Positions 37,301 to 50,477 are shown, counted from the stretch's first letter. The stretch is 64,000 nt of DNA from Pomacea canaliculata (GCF_003073045.1 NC_037599.1:6770247-6834246); one strand, 5' to 3'. The notes: generated by a model not told the origin, from the letters alone. A program made the numbers and translations.

Positions 37301-38094
37301 TGCAAATGAACCAAAGATCAACAACAATGGAACACAAGCATCGGCAAACAGAGGACACCATAACAAAGTTTATGGATGAAAATCAAGAACTGAGTTAGTG
37401 GAAGAGTTTTCTTGATTATGAAACTTAATTCTTAAAAAAAAGGTGGAGTCTGACTGGGAATTGAAAGCTTGGAACATACTGATGACCTATTTGCCCATTA
37501 ACAATAACCAACTTTATTTGTCCCAATGGGCAATTTAAATGGGAGGTGTGCTCTGTTTTCAATATATATATAAAGTCATTACAATTACAATGCAATGGAA
37601 TAGAGATATTAACATTAACAAGAGCATTATTCACCCTCCAAAAAAGAAAATATCACAAATCTTTATGTAGAATTTAGTTTGTTTTGGGAAAGTGTTAACA
37701 AATAACCAATGCAAATTAGACAAAGTTCACACACGAAAATTGCAACTCATTACAGTCTAAATACATATTATGTACACATATAAGACTAAGAAATAACAGT
37801 TCCTCAGTATCCCACAAAAGTTTTATGATTTCTAAGAACATCTCTGTTTCTTTTACACAGGTCTCCAGTTAAAAAAAACATGATGTAATGCTTTATTCTT
37901 TATTCCATAATGCAGAGAGATGTCTGTAAACTGATGCATAAGGCAAAACAGTAGCAAAGTGTATGGATGAGATATGAAATCCCAAACAGTATAGACAATG
38001 ACCAAGCCATTCAACAGGAATGCAGGATGTAAATATGCACCAGAATAATCATCACATTGGCACATCAAATGTACCTCAAAGTAAAATGCTTCCT

Positions 38095-38100
38095 TTTATT
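38095..38100 (-). terminator. TMEM59: Poly(A) signal, TMEM59
   Basis: AATAAA on the minus strand, about 107 bp beyond the TMEM59 stop codon. Confidence 0.65.
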
Positions 38101-38206
38101 CCCCTCACCTGACTTTAAAACTATTGTTTGAATGGGAGTCTGAAGGGGAGAGGCATAGACCTAATGATCACAGGAACAAAAACTATGAAATGTAAGGACA
38201 GGATGG

Positions 38207-41200
38207 TTAGATCTGCTCAATGCGAATCTTGATGGGGAGAGGCCTTGCTTCCACCTGAGACTGTGGGTGTAGGAGTTTGAACCGGTCTTTGCCTGACAGC
38301 TTGCTCAAGTACTCCAGGTCTCCATTGATGCTAAGGTTCTGCAGAACAATATGACATGACTGATGTTGATTAACTGGCACATAATAGGTCCAATTATTAT
38401 GAAATGAAATGCAGTATCAAAACCACAAAAGTATACTGTGATCTATCATCACAAAATAAATATTACAATTGAGACATAATGAGAACAAGGCATAATGCAA
38501 CAAAGAAGCATATGCCAGCAGCATAAACGCTTAAATGTTTGTTGGGATCAAAACCAGGTTGCAAACTTTCCAAACAAATTTAACTTTTTGATGTGGCATA
38601 GCCATGAAAAAATTTGGAACAGCTGATAGATTTCAGGGACTCTGTACTCGATTGTAATTGGAGCAATAATCTTCCAAAGTATGTAAAATAGATGCTTATA
38701 TAAAGAGAAAGGACCACTTTTTTCCTTTCTTTTGCATTCCTGGGACCATGCGTCACATTTTAAGTTTATCTTTAGTGATGAAGGGCTGCATTACCCATGT
38801 TCAGAAAGGACCAAGCATAATACAACAGCAGTTTTTATATGTCATCATTTGTTCCATCAGTATCATTTGTGGCCAATTACAAATAAGAACACCTCAGAAA
38901 TGATGTCTTACCTGCTCAGGAGCAGTGGCAGCAGCAGTGAGACAGAACCAAATCATGACAATGGCACATGCCAAGATGAGGAAGCTGAGGACAATGCGTG
39001 CAATGCCAGTTTTTCTAGCAACGCATGTAAGCCAATCTCCATGATTCATTTCTGTTTAAAAGAAACAATTTCTCTTATATTCATCAATTCAAAATGGCTC
39101 TGACCTCTAAGATCACTGAGTTAATCTGACCATGTTTAAAAACTGATTACCTATTGTATGATCATGCATATCGCACAGGATGGCAGCAGAAACTTTTTCA
39201 AAAAATTTCTTTGATTTATGGTTAGGTGGAACTAATCTGACTGATAAAGAATTAGAATTTCTAGCAAAGACACCAACGTTTGACATTTCAGTGGGTTTTT
39301 TTTAACAGCAGGTATTAATAAGTGTTTGAATTTGGCATACAAAGAAGATTGTTTCTATTTGATGATATGAAAACAATGGAGGAAGGGGGTCATATCACGT
39401 TGAGCACACAAAGAAGAGACAAGTTAAATATCAAGACAATTTTCTGCACAATAAACATCATCGAAACTCATCACATAAACAAGATAGACAAGAGTACCTT
39501 TTACACTACTGACCATAACTCTGATATGCTAACATGCATTGTACTTAAGTTTCATTGTTAATTCCTTAAAAAAAAAGTCTCTTTACACTATTCAGATTAT
39601 TTGCAGGAAATAAAAATTTGGCAACCAAGTTGTACATAATAATACTAATTATTTTTGTAGACTAAATACAGAAAACAAAAACCTAACAAAACCAAATGTA
39701 GGAGGTTTTTTTTTAGCAATTATAGATGAAACACTAGTGTCTTACCATCAACATCCATCTGAAGGTTACCATCCAGCTGTTGTGCAGCTCTTATCTGGGA
39801 AGCCCTAAAGTTTAGCAATGGTGTTGCAGAATTATCTTGTCCAGCAATATTGGTTTCTAGATATGCACTAGTTTTATCATCTGCATTAGGGAGAGCTTCC
39901 TGGATATCTAAGAATAAAAAGTTACAATCATTTAAAAAATGTCAAGTTTATTCATTTTATAAAAAATATCATGCCTTTTAACTTTCATAGCCGTGAACTA
40001 AATCTACTATAAATGAGCAAACAACGCATAGTTTCAATGTAATCAGTTTGAATAATGCACTTCCATCTGTAGCAGTCATGTGAATTTTAAAAGATCAGCA
40101 ATACATTTCTAATGCACAATTTTCCAGAAATATCCAGCCATCCTCTCCCACTCCAATATTTAAAATCAACGCTTACCATCTATGTCAACCACAAAATCAA
40201 CAATATGGGGCTCTGAGCGCATTACAATCAGCTGTCCACTTCTTGCTTCCATAAAAAGTGACCATGTGACCTCAAACTGACGGTAGACCTTGTCTATCAT
40301 ATTACTGTATACACTGTGCATGTACATTAGTGGATATAGGATGCTTACTTCTGATTCATCCTGCACACACAATTGTGTTTTGAATAAATCAGCCATTTTT
40401 GAGCACGTGATTGTGGCCACATAGACTAATGTCTTCTCCATACAGGAAAAAAGCAGAAATCATCAAAACTTAACTTAAAAATTATCTCTGGGAGAGCAGA
40501 ATACTATCAGAAACAGCACACAATAACATACATAAAAAAATGCACTAGCAGAAAGACAATGGCATGGTGTAAAACAAGGTAAACAGTGCATAAAACTCCT
40601 TGCAACTGTAAAATTTAATGTGACAGCTCCTGCTGGTGGACACATTTACTATATGCATATGATATCACAAACACCCACAAACAGAATAAATGCGCAAGTG
40701 ATTTCACTTCTGTGCGAGCCTTCCGTGTGCTACATAGTTTTACAATGACAAACCCTAAAAGGCAAAATTCTCAGCCTAAGGACGCACATAACTGTATTCT
40801 ACCAGCCTACCTAATATCTATTCTTTACCTCAATTCCCGAAGCAGCACTTTGGGCGATAAAAGCTTGGCTACGGCATCCTGATATGCAGATACTACTGTC
40901 GTCAGTTGCATTAGTGTACGACTCTTCACAGCCTGATAAAACAAAAGGCACAGAATCAATACCATTTTGGCTGCATTTCCCATATAATTTACTATATTTT
41001 CTTCTATTCGGCACATTTGGAATCACAAATCTATAGTTTTGTTGCTTTTTTATTTAAATACATAAAATCGTTCTTTTTAAAATGACTACTCTATTTCTCT
41101 CACAAAAATATTAGCCTCATATAATGGTTCTTTTCCTGTTTAAAGAAAGTATATTTTGAGCGCAACGGCCTCTCCTAAAACTCTATCCTATATAAGCCTT

Positions 41201-41685
41201 AACTAACGACAAAACACCTTACTTGACTGGCAATCAGCAAGGGTGCCGTTCACATCTTCGTTGTTATGGACGAATGCCATGATGGAATAAAATCTGCATC
41301 CTCTTTTGCAACTAATGCTCTGTTCTCCCTGATAAAAATTGGAACATAAGTTCAGATTGCCCAGAAAATTGATTTTTCCTTGGGTTTAAAAACCATGTTA
41401 AGTGTGTTTTAATCTGATACATGACCACCATGGAGCATATAATACGTTCAGACGTTTTCCTTGACTGACTACTGTCGGTCTAAATCATCGATCATGCCAC
41501 ATAAACACAAATAAGTTTAAGTTATTGGATTAAACTCTCACATTTTCATAGGTGTGTCCCGAATATGTTTTGTCACAGCTGTCCTCGCATGAATCTATGT
41601 TCTCGAGGGCTGATGAAGATGGTTCCGAACCAACTAAATGGACAGCGAACACAAACAACACAATGTTTTGCAACGCAGCCATCAT
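38207..41685 (-). CDS. TMEM59: Transmembrane protein 59 (TMEM59)
   Basis: Single-pass glycoprotein of Golgi, endosomes and plasma membrane. In vertebrates it affects glycosylation and trafficking of cargo and can start ATG16L1-dependent autophagy. Seven exons in transcript order: 41685-41542, 41328-41223, 40932-40829, 40360-40177, 39907-39746, 39051-38912, 38338-38207. All junctions have GT-AG signals with matching phases, giving 323 aa, the same length as the human protein. A signal peptide (residues 1-20) precedes two Cys-rich segments with paired CxxxC motifs (SCEDSC, CKRGC, CEESY, CISGC) and NGT and NAT glycosylation sites. One membrane span (IVLSFLILACAIVMIWFC) lies in exon 6. The tail keeps the family block LSI.GDLEY. 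The ATG16L1-binding residues of the human tail are not conserved. The second Met (41682) is a possible start. Confidence 0.95.
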
Positions 41686-42204
41686 AACTTCTGTTGATCG
41701 CTTGTTGGAGTCTGATTGGCTGCTTGAAGTCAGGTGGTAGAGGTGCACAGTAAGGGAGACAATCAGCGACTAGTTCTATTTTCGAAATCGCTTTTGTCCG
41801 AACGCGAACTGCCAACCGTGAAGTTGGCCTTGATAACTTTCGATCTTTTTATAGTATCACTCTCATCTACCTGGTATGTCGCTAGCTAGTCTTCCAGGGA
41901 AAGGAAGATCACAATTCGGCTTGGCCTAAGTCTTGAAGAATGTGTTTATTCCAGCGATCCGGTATTGATAACAATAGTAAAAAAAAAAAACCTTTATGGT
42001 CCACACAGGGCGTATAACAAGCTTAGCTGGACTTCACAAGAGAGCATGAAATAATTTAATTAGCGGGAAGCAATTAGTTAGGCAACTGTTTCTATTGCAC
42101 TAGCCACATACGTGTGTTTTTTTTTAAGGTGGGGCAGTTTGGGGGAATATGAGGTCACAATTAAGGTATATATCATGTGTATCTTTTTATTCATGTAAGA
42201 CAAA

Positions 42205-42425
42205 CAGCACCACATTGGAAGAAGAGGGGTTGAATAGGTGTTTTACGCTGAGCCAGCAGCTAACGGTACAACTCGACAAAGCAGCCAGCCCTGTAAACAG
42301 ATGCCACAAATAGAGAAACAACAGCTAGCGTGCCAAGAGGAGAGCTGAACGGGAGAGAGCGGGACAACCAGACTTAAATGTATTAGTGACAGGCTCTAAC
42401 CGTTGCGCCCCAACATTGGAGGGAA
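42205..42425 (-). repeat. tRNA-derived SINE-like element
   Basis: On the minus strand, GGGCGCAACGGTTAGAGCC resembles the head of a tRNA-type SINE (A box) and GTCTGGTTGTCCCGC a shortened B-box region. A tail containing GGCTCAGCGTAAAACACC and a pyrimidine-rich end follows. It lies between TMEM59 and the protease. Confidence 0.45.
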
Positions 42426-43032
42426 ATATATTTACACACAACAATTAAAAAAAAAAAAGACTATTGCACTTGGTGGGCAACGCCATCTGAAATTCACTGG
42501 GAAAATTTGAGCTAACAATAAACAACTAAACTCATATTGAGATAAGTAAACGACAACTTATATATATATATGGTTCAGCTCCTGCATCATCATATTCCTC
42601 GTACCAGCGGTTTGGTGGTCTTTTGCACTGACTTCGGCATGAGAAGTCAATTTTAGTTGCGAGAGTTATCCACAAATATAGCTATGGACTCTTCCCTCTT
42701 CAAGTACTCACAACTATAGTTGGCTGTCTCTTCTGTTGCATTAGCTTATCTGGTTTGTAAATTTCTTTGTGCAGCAATGCCGTTGAGTTAACTTAATTCA
42801 GTGTTGTGCACATGCTAGTAATTTAAATATTTTGTATATCATTAGTTATATTATCTTTATTCAACCTAAAATGTAATTATAGATTGAATACATGAACATT
42901 ACTAAAACAAACTCCTGTGTTTTTGGGTAAAGAAATAATATTTTTATATATTATATATTATAGGAAAGCTATAAACCCAAATTAAAACAAACTCCAAGCT
43001 TAAATAAAGAGAGCTTTGAGATTTTGTAATGT

Positions 43033-43038
43033 TTTATT
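43033..43038 (-). terminator. Poly(A) signal of the cysteine protease gene
   Basis: AATAAA on the minus strand about 143 bp beyond the protease stop codon. Confidence 0.6.
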
Positions 43039-43180
43039 TCGATAGAAAAAGACATTTACACCTCAACCATTCAGATTAATTCACATTAATCAACAGGTAA
43101 CATTAATTAAAAGTAATATTTAAGGGAACATTTGGGAAGAACTGAAGAAAGTTTAGAAAGTGAACAGAATGAACAGATGT

Positions 43181-46100
43181 CTATGCAATGATGGGGTATG
43201 TGGGACTTGTAGCCACGCCGCAGTTGTTATCCTTTTGTGACATCAGGACATATCCATCGTTGCCCCAGTATGTGGACCAGGAGTTCTTGACAAGCCAGTA
43301 AGGCTCACCATCCAGAGTACCATAGCCCACAGCTAGCACAGCATGATCTAGATCATCCGGTTTGTTTCCTATTTTCAAGAAAATTTCACAGTCATTGAAG
43401 TGTAAAGATGCAATTAGCAAACACCTCCATCCACTATAAAATCTGCTTTTCTTGTTAAAAAAAAACTAATGCTGAAATGATATGAAGAGTGTACACCTGG
43501 TGGACTGATCACTAATCACTCAATTGCATAAGAATTTATAATCTAAAAAACCAGTAGAAAAATTAGATATTCATTAGTTCTTGTCAGCTGAAAGTTTAGT
43601 TTTCTTTTTTCTGATCGTTGTCTTAATTTATTGGGTGGTTAATATCTAAAAGCCTCACCACAAGCAGGTTCATAGTAGACACCATTGGCATAGAATGAAA
43701 GAGATTTGTGTGCAGCATCAATGCCAACAGAGATGGGTCCTTTGGTTGCAATTGCTATGCGCAGTGCATCTTGATCATAAGGAGTGACATTGACATAGCC
43801 AGACAACTGCACCTCAGGTTTGACTAAGTTTGCCTTGCAGTTTCCATCCTGGTAGCACAGAGACAATATACTATTATAAAATTTCTGAACCCACTGCTAA
43901 TAGAGCAAAGCTCTTTAAACACACAAAATAAAATAAAAAATAATTTGACATTTATGTGTTCTGCCTGTTTCTACACAGAGTCCACTTACCACAGCCAAAT
44001 ATTGCCCATACTGGTCCTCTGTAGTAATTCCCCCTTTCTTCATAATCCAGTCATAGGAGCGGAAGTCCTCACCACCATCACAGCCATTATTGCCTTCACC
44101 CCATGAGCAGTCTATCAGTTCTTGCTGTGACAGCCTAAGAAGTTTTTTAGTCTGAAAGAAACAAGAGACTTTATTTTAGATATCATAACCATAATCTGCA
44201 AGACAATGGTGAAATGAAAGTACTGTCACTTGCTTTGATATTTTATGAAACCACAATTATGACTGTTGGTCATTATAATCTTGGAGGCAATCAGGACTTC
44301 ATTTTACATAATGTAGTCAATAAACTTAGCTGCAAATGTAAAGGACACATCTCAGATTGATTCCTTTTACTTCCATTTCAATGTAATAAATATACTCAAA
44401 GTAGATTCAGAGGATCCTGTACATAAAATGTTCAAAGTTAAGAATCTAAAGAAAGCTAATACTTAGACAGAAGGATGGGTGAAGAACCCCTAAAAGACAA
44501 GTAGTATGTCTTGGGTTCTAAGTGTAAAAGAGGGGAGTAAGAAGGAAACAAAATGGTGCTGGTAATACATTAATAAACTGACCTTTACAAAATAAGCACC
44601 TTCAATTGTGCCAGTGGTCCCAAAACTCCAGCATGATCCACACACGGCCTGATCCTTTACTGGAGTGACTGCTCCTAGTGTCCAAGAATAGCAAGGATCA
44701 GATGTATTAAAAACTTATCCAACTGCACATTTTATACTTGATACCTTATAGAAAAGAAGTACAGCTGTACAAGAATAACTTTCACAAATGGGAAGATACA
44801 ATGTGGAGATAGTAAATATTAACCTTGGTAAATGCTGAAAAGTTCACTGTGTAATATGCATTGTTTCCTAATCTTCAAGGGCAGAATTCTTATTACTACT
44901 AGATGGAGAGACAGTCTTCAAAAAGATATTATCTGTGAATGAGAGCACCACAAAAACGATTAAAAATTACCATTTTTTCATTAATGTTGAAATCAACATA
45001 GGATGAGATAAGTTAAAAAAAAATGAAGAAAAGAACTCAAGGTTAATTATGAAAATGTTTAGGGAAAGAATAGCAGGTAGTTTTAAATATGAATACACAA
45101 AATAGAATTTTCTTGTGGGAACTAACATTTTTTAATTAGTGACAGAGAGAGAAAAATAAATGTAATTATACCATACAGCCTCCAGTCAAACTGGTCAGGG
45201 ATCTGCATGCCAGCAAATTCCGTTTTGTTAAAAGGAAGGCCACCTGGGTAGTTTTTTGTCCGGCGGAATCCTCGAAGCATCTTTAATTCTGAGTCACTTC
45301 TATCAGCCAGATGATTAATGGACATCTGGTAGGGAAGACCAGCCCTATTCTTGGAATTAATGTACCTTAAAGGGAAAAAGAAAATGAATATAATTCTAAA
45401 TAGTTAATAAGTAACAATAATAATAAAAGTTATTAAATTTTTAAAAGAAATCTACAACCACTATCCCTACCCAAAGGATTCATCCAAATGATATCTCAGC
45501 ACAGGCTACTAAATAAAATGGTGAATATTAATAAATTTGTCAGGAATGATGAAAATTATTCTAAAACTCAGTGTTCCAAAATCAAGCATAATCCTCAATA
45601 GAGTCTTTTTCTTAAGAAGATCACTAAAACTTAAAAAAATCCCTACCCATTACAACAATAAAAACAAATATAAAGTTTTGTACTTTGAATAAAAAAAATT
45701 TTGAAACTGCATAAAAATGCCAGTTAGCGCACTTAAAAAAATCTTGAAAAAGCTACAACATAAAAGATTTATTAATGACGTCTAAACAGTAAATGCATTA
45801 AAATTGTACTCCAGCAAGATGGATCTGTTGACTGACCGGATGTTCTGCCTGAAAATGTTTTCTCTGTTGGCATGCTCCTCCTTGTGGACATATTTTTTGC
45901 TATGCTTTTCTTTGAATTGCATAAACATAGTCTTAGTGTGTTCATCTATGTGATGCACAAATTCTTGCATAGGATTGAGAGTGATGTAGTGGTCTGCTCC
46001 AGGCCCAGGAAATCCGGTGCAGCTTATGTCTGGATAATCAAAAAATACAACCACATAAATAAGTAATCTGACAGAAAGATAACTGCGCATATTAGATATT

Positions 46101-48503
46101 AATTTCAGTTGTCTAAGATGAAACCTAGATGACATTAATAGTCTCAATACCATTCTTCAGGTACAAAAACACCAGCACATGAGAGTGCATTATATAATAT
46201 TTAAAAAATCTATGAAAATGCACATAGCAGACAAAATAAATAAAGTATATTAATTTTTTTTAAAATTGATAAAACTTTAGAATTTAATAAGAACAAATGG
46301 ATTGTTTTCTTTTCTTTTTTGATTTTCCATATGATTTAATGAGATAAAAATGCAGTAAAAGACAAAATACTGCCAAAAACAGCTTAAAGTAAACATTTAA
46401 GGCTTTCAATAAAAATTAAAGGACCAGGACTGTACAAGTTAAGATTTGGACATTAAACATTTTTATCATTAAAATTTACTATATCCCAAGATTACATTGT
46501 TATATAAGCCAACAGTAATGTACATACTTCCTGGTGTAAAAATACCATCTGGAAATATGGTTTCAGGCTGGTAGTCAGTGTAGTCCAGAATATATTTGTC
46601 ATAGTGAGAGCCCAAGAGAGAGTCATATCCCATCATTTCATATCGTACTGGCTTCAATGTTGCAGAATTTACCCATAGCGTGTATGTGCTGGTCTTTTCT
46701 CCATTGACAATGACTTCTTGCCACTTTTCACAGGCTTGCCCATCAATGATGTCTACTCCTACCACCTACAAAACAGGTAAAACTGACTGTGTAAAAAGTC
46801 TGAGTTAAGATTTTGAATAAACTTACCAATATGAGAAAAAATTCAAATACTGGAATAAATCATTTTTACTTAGACACATGTGGATTTGTGATAAGTATCA
46901 AAGCACTAGCATATGCATGGAAGCATAAAAAAAAACAAGAAACATAAACAAAATGGAGGAATGAAAAAGAAACCAAAATTATCTCTATCTAATTAGTTTC
47001 TCCTTTCTGTGTTAGCAAGAAAGTAACCTGCTTACAGTAAAACCTGTTGTATCAGGAAAAATGGTTTGGGGGCCAAATGGTGCATCTTGAGTACCATTAA
47101 CAAGGAAACAGCTCAGCTTGTTGTTAACACTGTCGGTAGTCATAAAAGCCACTTTATATGAGACCCCATAGCTTCCAATGTCTCCACGCTGAAAGGTCTT
47201 TGTTAAACCTGATGCAGAAATGTATACTCATAGATTAGAATGGTTGACGGTTAGAAAACGATGATATATAATGATGTTCAGAAAAAACTTCATGGAGAGG
47301 AAATTGTAAAACCATGCATAACATAAATAGGTAAACTAACCATTAATCTTAAAAATAACCAACCAATTAATTTAGTCTGAAATTATTTGTTATTATTAAG
47401 TTCCAATAGCTTCTTAAAATTATTTGCAGTAAATGACAAATTCACTAATCGGTAACATGATCAGCATAGAAAAGGCGAAACTCACCAAAGCAAACAATTA
47501 AAATGTTGTGATAAAAATTAAGCCATTTTGCTAAATAAAATTACCATTGTAGTAGTCAATACGACTGCGCTTGTTTGGTCCATCATAAAACACATCAAAA
47601 GGCTCAACAATTTCAGCATATGGCAAACGAAGGAATCCAGATGCCTTGTATGAAGTGCTGAAGGTGGGTGGATCTACTTTAAATTTGACAACTGCTGATG
47701 CAGCTGTTGGTTTAAAGAAACATGAAAAGTTATTAGCATTAAAAACAAAAGATGGTCCTTTAAAGCACTATATTAACAGATATACAGATATAACATATTA
47801 TAAATACTGGAGATCATGCACATTTATGTAGAGAAATAAACTGGTTTCAAAAATGCTTTAGTCAGCGCAGTTAAGATTATAATTGAGTTCATTAGCTTTC
47901 AAAGATATCTTTGTGAGTTCTTTACAACTATATAATAAATACTTTTGTATGGTTAGTCAGGGCAAGATACTTCAGGCCATTAATTGCTAATCTAAATTTA
48001 ATCAAAGTATAAGTACTTCAGCGGAAATTTTCAGGCTTTCGAATAATAATCTGTTACAAGAGGCAAATATTTATAGCTACAACAGCATTTCAGAAATAAG
48101 GAAGCACAATGGTTATAATGGTTTATTAAAATATATATACTGCACTTTGAGCTAAAACTTAAATAAAAACAAACTTGCTTTAAAAATTAGCTCAAGAGTG
48201 TCGGTTTCAAAATATTCAGAATGCTACACCCCTCCCCCCGAACAAAACAATTAAAACAAATAAAAAACTAACTCCAAAATGATTTGATTATTGCCATTTA
48301 AGGTCAATGCACGGTTTAAACAGTTTGATTTCCACAGACATGTCCTTATTTAATAAAAAGGCACAAAATATACGTACAAAATAAAATACATTATAAACAC
48401 AATAAAACACGATTTCGCCCTCAGCCAAATAATCTTGCTAATAAAAAAAAAGTTTACCGCACAAAGAGAAGAAAAGCGAACAGCAGACCACCGTGCGCAC
48501 CAT
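43181..48503 (-). CDS. 26-29-p: 26/29-kDa type cysteine protease (papain family C1A)
   Basis: Lysosomal or digestive endopeptidase with a long N-terminal domain fused to a cathepsin L-like unit, as in the insect 26/29-kDa proteinase. Ten exons in transcript order: 48503-48458, 47703-47545, 47208-47036, 46765-46528, 46029-45837, 45365-45172, 44674-44583, 44151-43990, 43848-43659, 43368-43181. All phases match, giving 544 aa. A signal peptide is followed by the 26-kDa region ([24 protein letters not shown]). The propeptide carries a complete ERFNIN motif (E-x3-R-x2-IF-x2-N-x3-I-x3-N). The mature enzyme starts near IPDQFDWR. Catalytic Gln and Cys lie in [13 protein letters not shown], His in [11 protein letters not shown] and Asn in [10 protein letters not shown], so the enzyme looks active. 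The donor after NIR is a non-standard GTCAGT. MiT/TFE-type E-boxes lie just upstream of the start. Confidence 0.95.
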
Positions 48504-48589
48504 CTTGTCACTGTATGATCATGTGATCTGGGCATACCACATGACCCGCCCTCTGTAAGTCATATGATCGCAGAATCGGTCTCGTCACT
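48504..48589 (-). promoter_or_regulatory. E-box cluster upstream of the protease start
   Basis: Three E-box-like sites lie 16-64 bp upstream of the ATG: TCATGTGA at 48519-48526 (its other strand TCACATGA), CACATGA at 48538-48544 and TCATATGA at 48560-48567. TCACATGA/TCATGTGA is the binding site of MiT/TFE factors, known regulators of lysosomal genes. Function here is inferred. Confidence 0.4.
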
Positions 48590-48787
48590 GACGTGTAGGT
48601 GGATTGCTGTCTGCCTGCCAAGACCAAAGCTTAGCCTCTTACAAACTGATCCGTTGTTAGTCTTGGCGAGCCTTAACTATGAATGTGAGTAAACCGGAAG
48701 TTTTGTAGTAGCATGCCTCCTTTTAGTTAGTAGTTAACTGGCGATTAAAACAAAAATAAAAAAAAAATTCGTCTGCCAGCAGTCCAG
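48590..48787 (+). repeat. Dispersed repeat, copy B, next to the protease promoter
   Basis: Same element and orientation as 2301-2527: shared start GGTGGATTGCTGTCTGCC, shared centre (AGCCTCTT, TGTTAGTC, GGCGAGCCTTAAC, ATGAATGTGA) and shared end GTCTGCCAGCAGTCCAG. This copy has a 4-bp TGCC duplication near the 5' end and an A-rich insertion near the 3' end. Its left edge is about 87 bp upstream of the protease start codon. Confidence 0.6.
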
Positions 48788-49366
48788 TAATACAAGTGCG
48801 TTATCTCGTGACTTCCGGAAAGGTGATTCATTTTTCATCCGCCCACATCCTCTTAGGAAATACCATGGGAAATATACCATGCCGCGATGCGACGCTGATC
48901 TTCAACTGCTTTAGCTCGTTCAAAGAGCGAGAGACCAAAGGACAGTCCTTCCATCTGTTATTTCTGCATGCGTAGACCTTTAACGAGATACATGTCTGTC
49001 ATTATGAGAGCTCTCGTGTCATGAGCATAAAGTTCTCCGAAGAAGCTTGTTTATACCGTCTGGTTATATTTAGCATTTTTTTTTAGCAAATATAAATATA
49101 GGGGTGAACATATATTGCTCATTCCCCAACTACAAATTTCATTTTAATGCAGCCCGCAAGTGCATCGCATGATCATAGGTATATCAGTGATGTGATCACG
49201 TCTCTGCATAGTAAAATAGGGGGGAAAAGTTCATAATAAAATGATGACAAAATCTTGAATTTAAAAGATTGTTTTATGAGAAAAATTAAGTTTATTCGCC
49301 ATTATAATATATGAACTCTGCATACACCAAGCGAACAGTTTTGTTTAGTAAAATGGTGGGTAAACT

Positions 49367-49500
49367 CAGTGGTGCCCAACCTTTTCTCGCCCGAGGGCCG
49401 CACTGGACATGATATAAAATCTCGCAGGCCAGACAACAGCTGCTTTTTCTACAATCATGATGTTAAAAATGAAAATATGTTGCGTCTACACCCCTGGTCC
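49367..49500 (+). repeat. hAT-like transposon fragment
   Basis: CAGTGGTGCCCAACCTTTTC followed by GCCCGAGGGCCGCACTGG resembles the terminal sequence of hAT DNA transposons (CAGNGGTTCTCAACC type). No matching opposite terminus or transposase frame was found to the right, so only one end is supported. Confidence 0.35.
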
Positions 49501-50471
49501 AACTTTTCCTTTAATATTCCAAAGCAGTATATTGTTTTCATGTGCTTTTTTAGGGGATTCAAAATGGCATTTGATATTGAATCTGCCAATGAAAATGTAT
49601 ATGCAGTAAATAACTGAAAAGGACATTTTTGGTTGATCCCGAAAAGCGTTAAAATATTGTTGATTGTATTTGCACAATTTTTGAAACAGCCCAATTCTCT
49701 GCTTCCGCTGAGTTTACTTTCCTGATAAATTATGTAACCAATTTTTGCTAGGTAGGCAGGAAGAATTTTCTGGCTTTGGACTTGAGTAATGCTCAAACCA
49801 GGAACTTTCTGTTCCACAGATGAGCACATTAAACTATGTGTTCCAAGCTATGGAGCATCAACATCTTTAAAAAATTTCTGCCAATCTAGAATGCAAGATA
49901 TTAGCATTAGTAATGTGAGAGTGCTGGACAGCTGCCTACTTGCTGAGACCAACTCTTAAGCATCTAGCAAAGTTGTTAGGTCTCAGCAAACCATTTAGTC
50001 TAATATCCATAAACGTGATAAGTTTTTGAAGTCAAAAATATACTTGCAATAAATTTGTTACTAATTACTTTCTATTTTTTTTATTTAGGCAAAAATCCTC
50101 AACCTCCACTTCCCAACACCTCAAGCCAATAAACTGAAAACACAACAGACGTATAGCTCCAGTTTTATACCTTCATTAACACGAAAATTCGCATTGTCCA
50201 CTCTTCTTGATGTTGATAGTTAAACTGGTTAGAGATTTGTGCTTTGGCCTAGTTCTATAAGTTAATGCAGAAAATTATTTCTGCAAGCTGTCCAGTAGAG
50301 ATATAGGTCCATGGTGAGAGCTGCTGAAGAGGGCACAGTTTTGTGTATATGTGCGTAACTCTGTGCTCATACACATGGACAGAGTAATAAAGGTATAACA
50401 CCCTGATCAAGCCAGTTACAGCTGCTTGCAATCTCCAATGCAATAATGCAAAAGACATTTTTAGTATTATC

Positions 50472-50477
50472 TTTATT
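50472..50477 (-). terminator. TTC4: Poly(A) signal, TTC4
   Basis: AATAAA on the minus strand about 67 bp beyond the last TTC4 exon's stop codon. Confidence 0.55.

Larger units (their letters stand above)
34093..38206. other. Convergent intergenic region between nanos and TMEM59
   Basis: No gene seen. AT-rich, with AATAAA at 34364-34369 (probable nanos poly(A) signal, 272 bp after the stop) and later AATAAA signals near 34567 and 34715. On the other strand AATAAA at 38100-38095 serves TMEM59. No canonical Pumilio site (TGTANATA) was spotted in the first 300 bp of the inferred nanos 3' UTR. Confidence 0.55.
41686..43180. other. Intergenic region between TMEM59 and the cysteine protease
   Basis: No gene. 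It contains the TMEM59 upstream region, a SINE-like element (42205-42425), a TA tract at about 42558-42572, and the protease 3' UTR with its poly(A) signal. Confidence 0.6.

Noticed and set aside
49455..49829. 124-codon minus frame near the hAT-like terminus
   Set aside because: Considered as a transposase remnant, but no transposase motif is visible and the opposite strand carries the hAT-like end.
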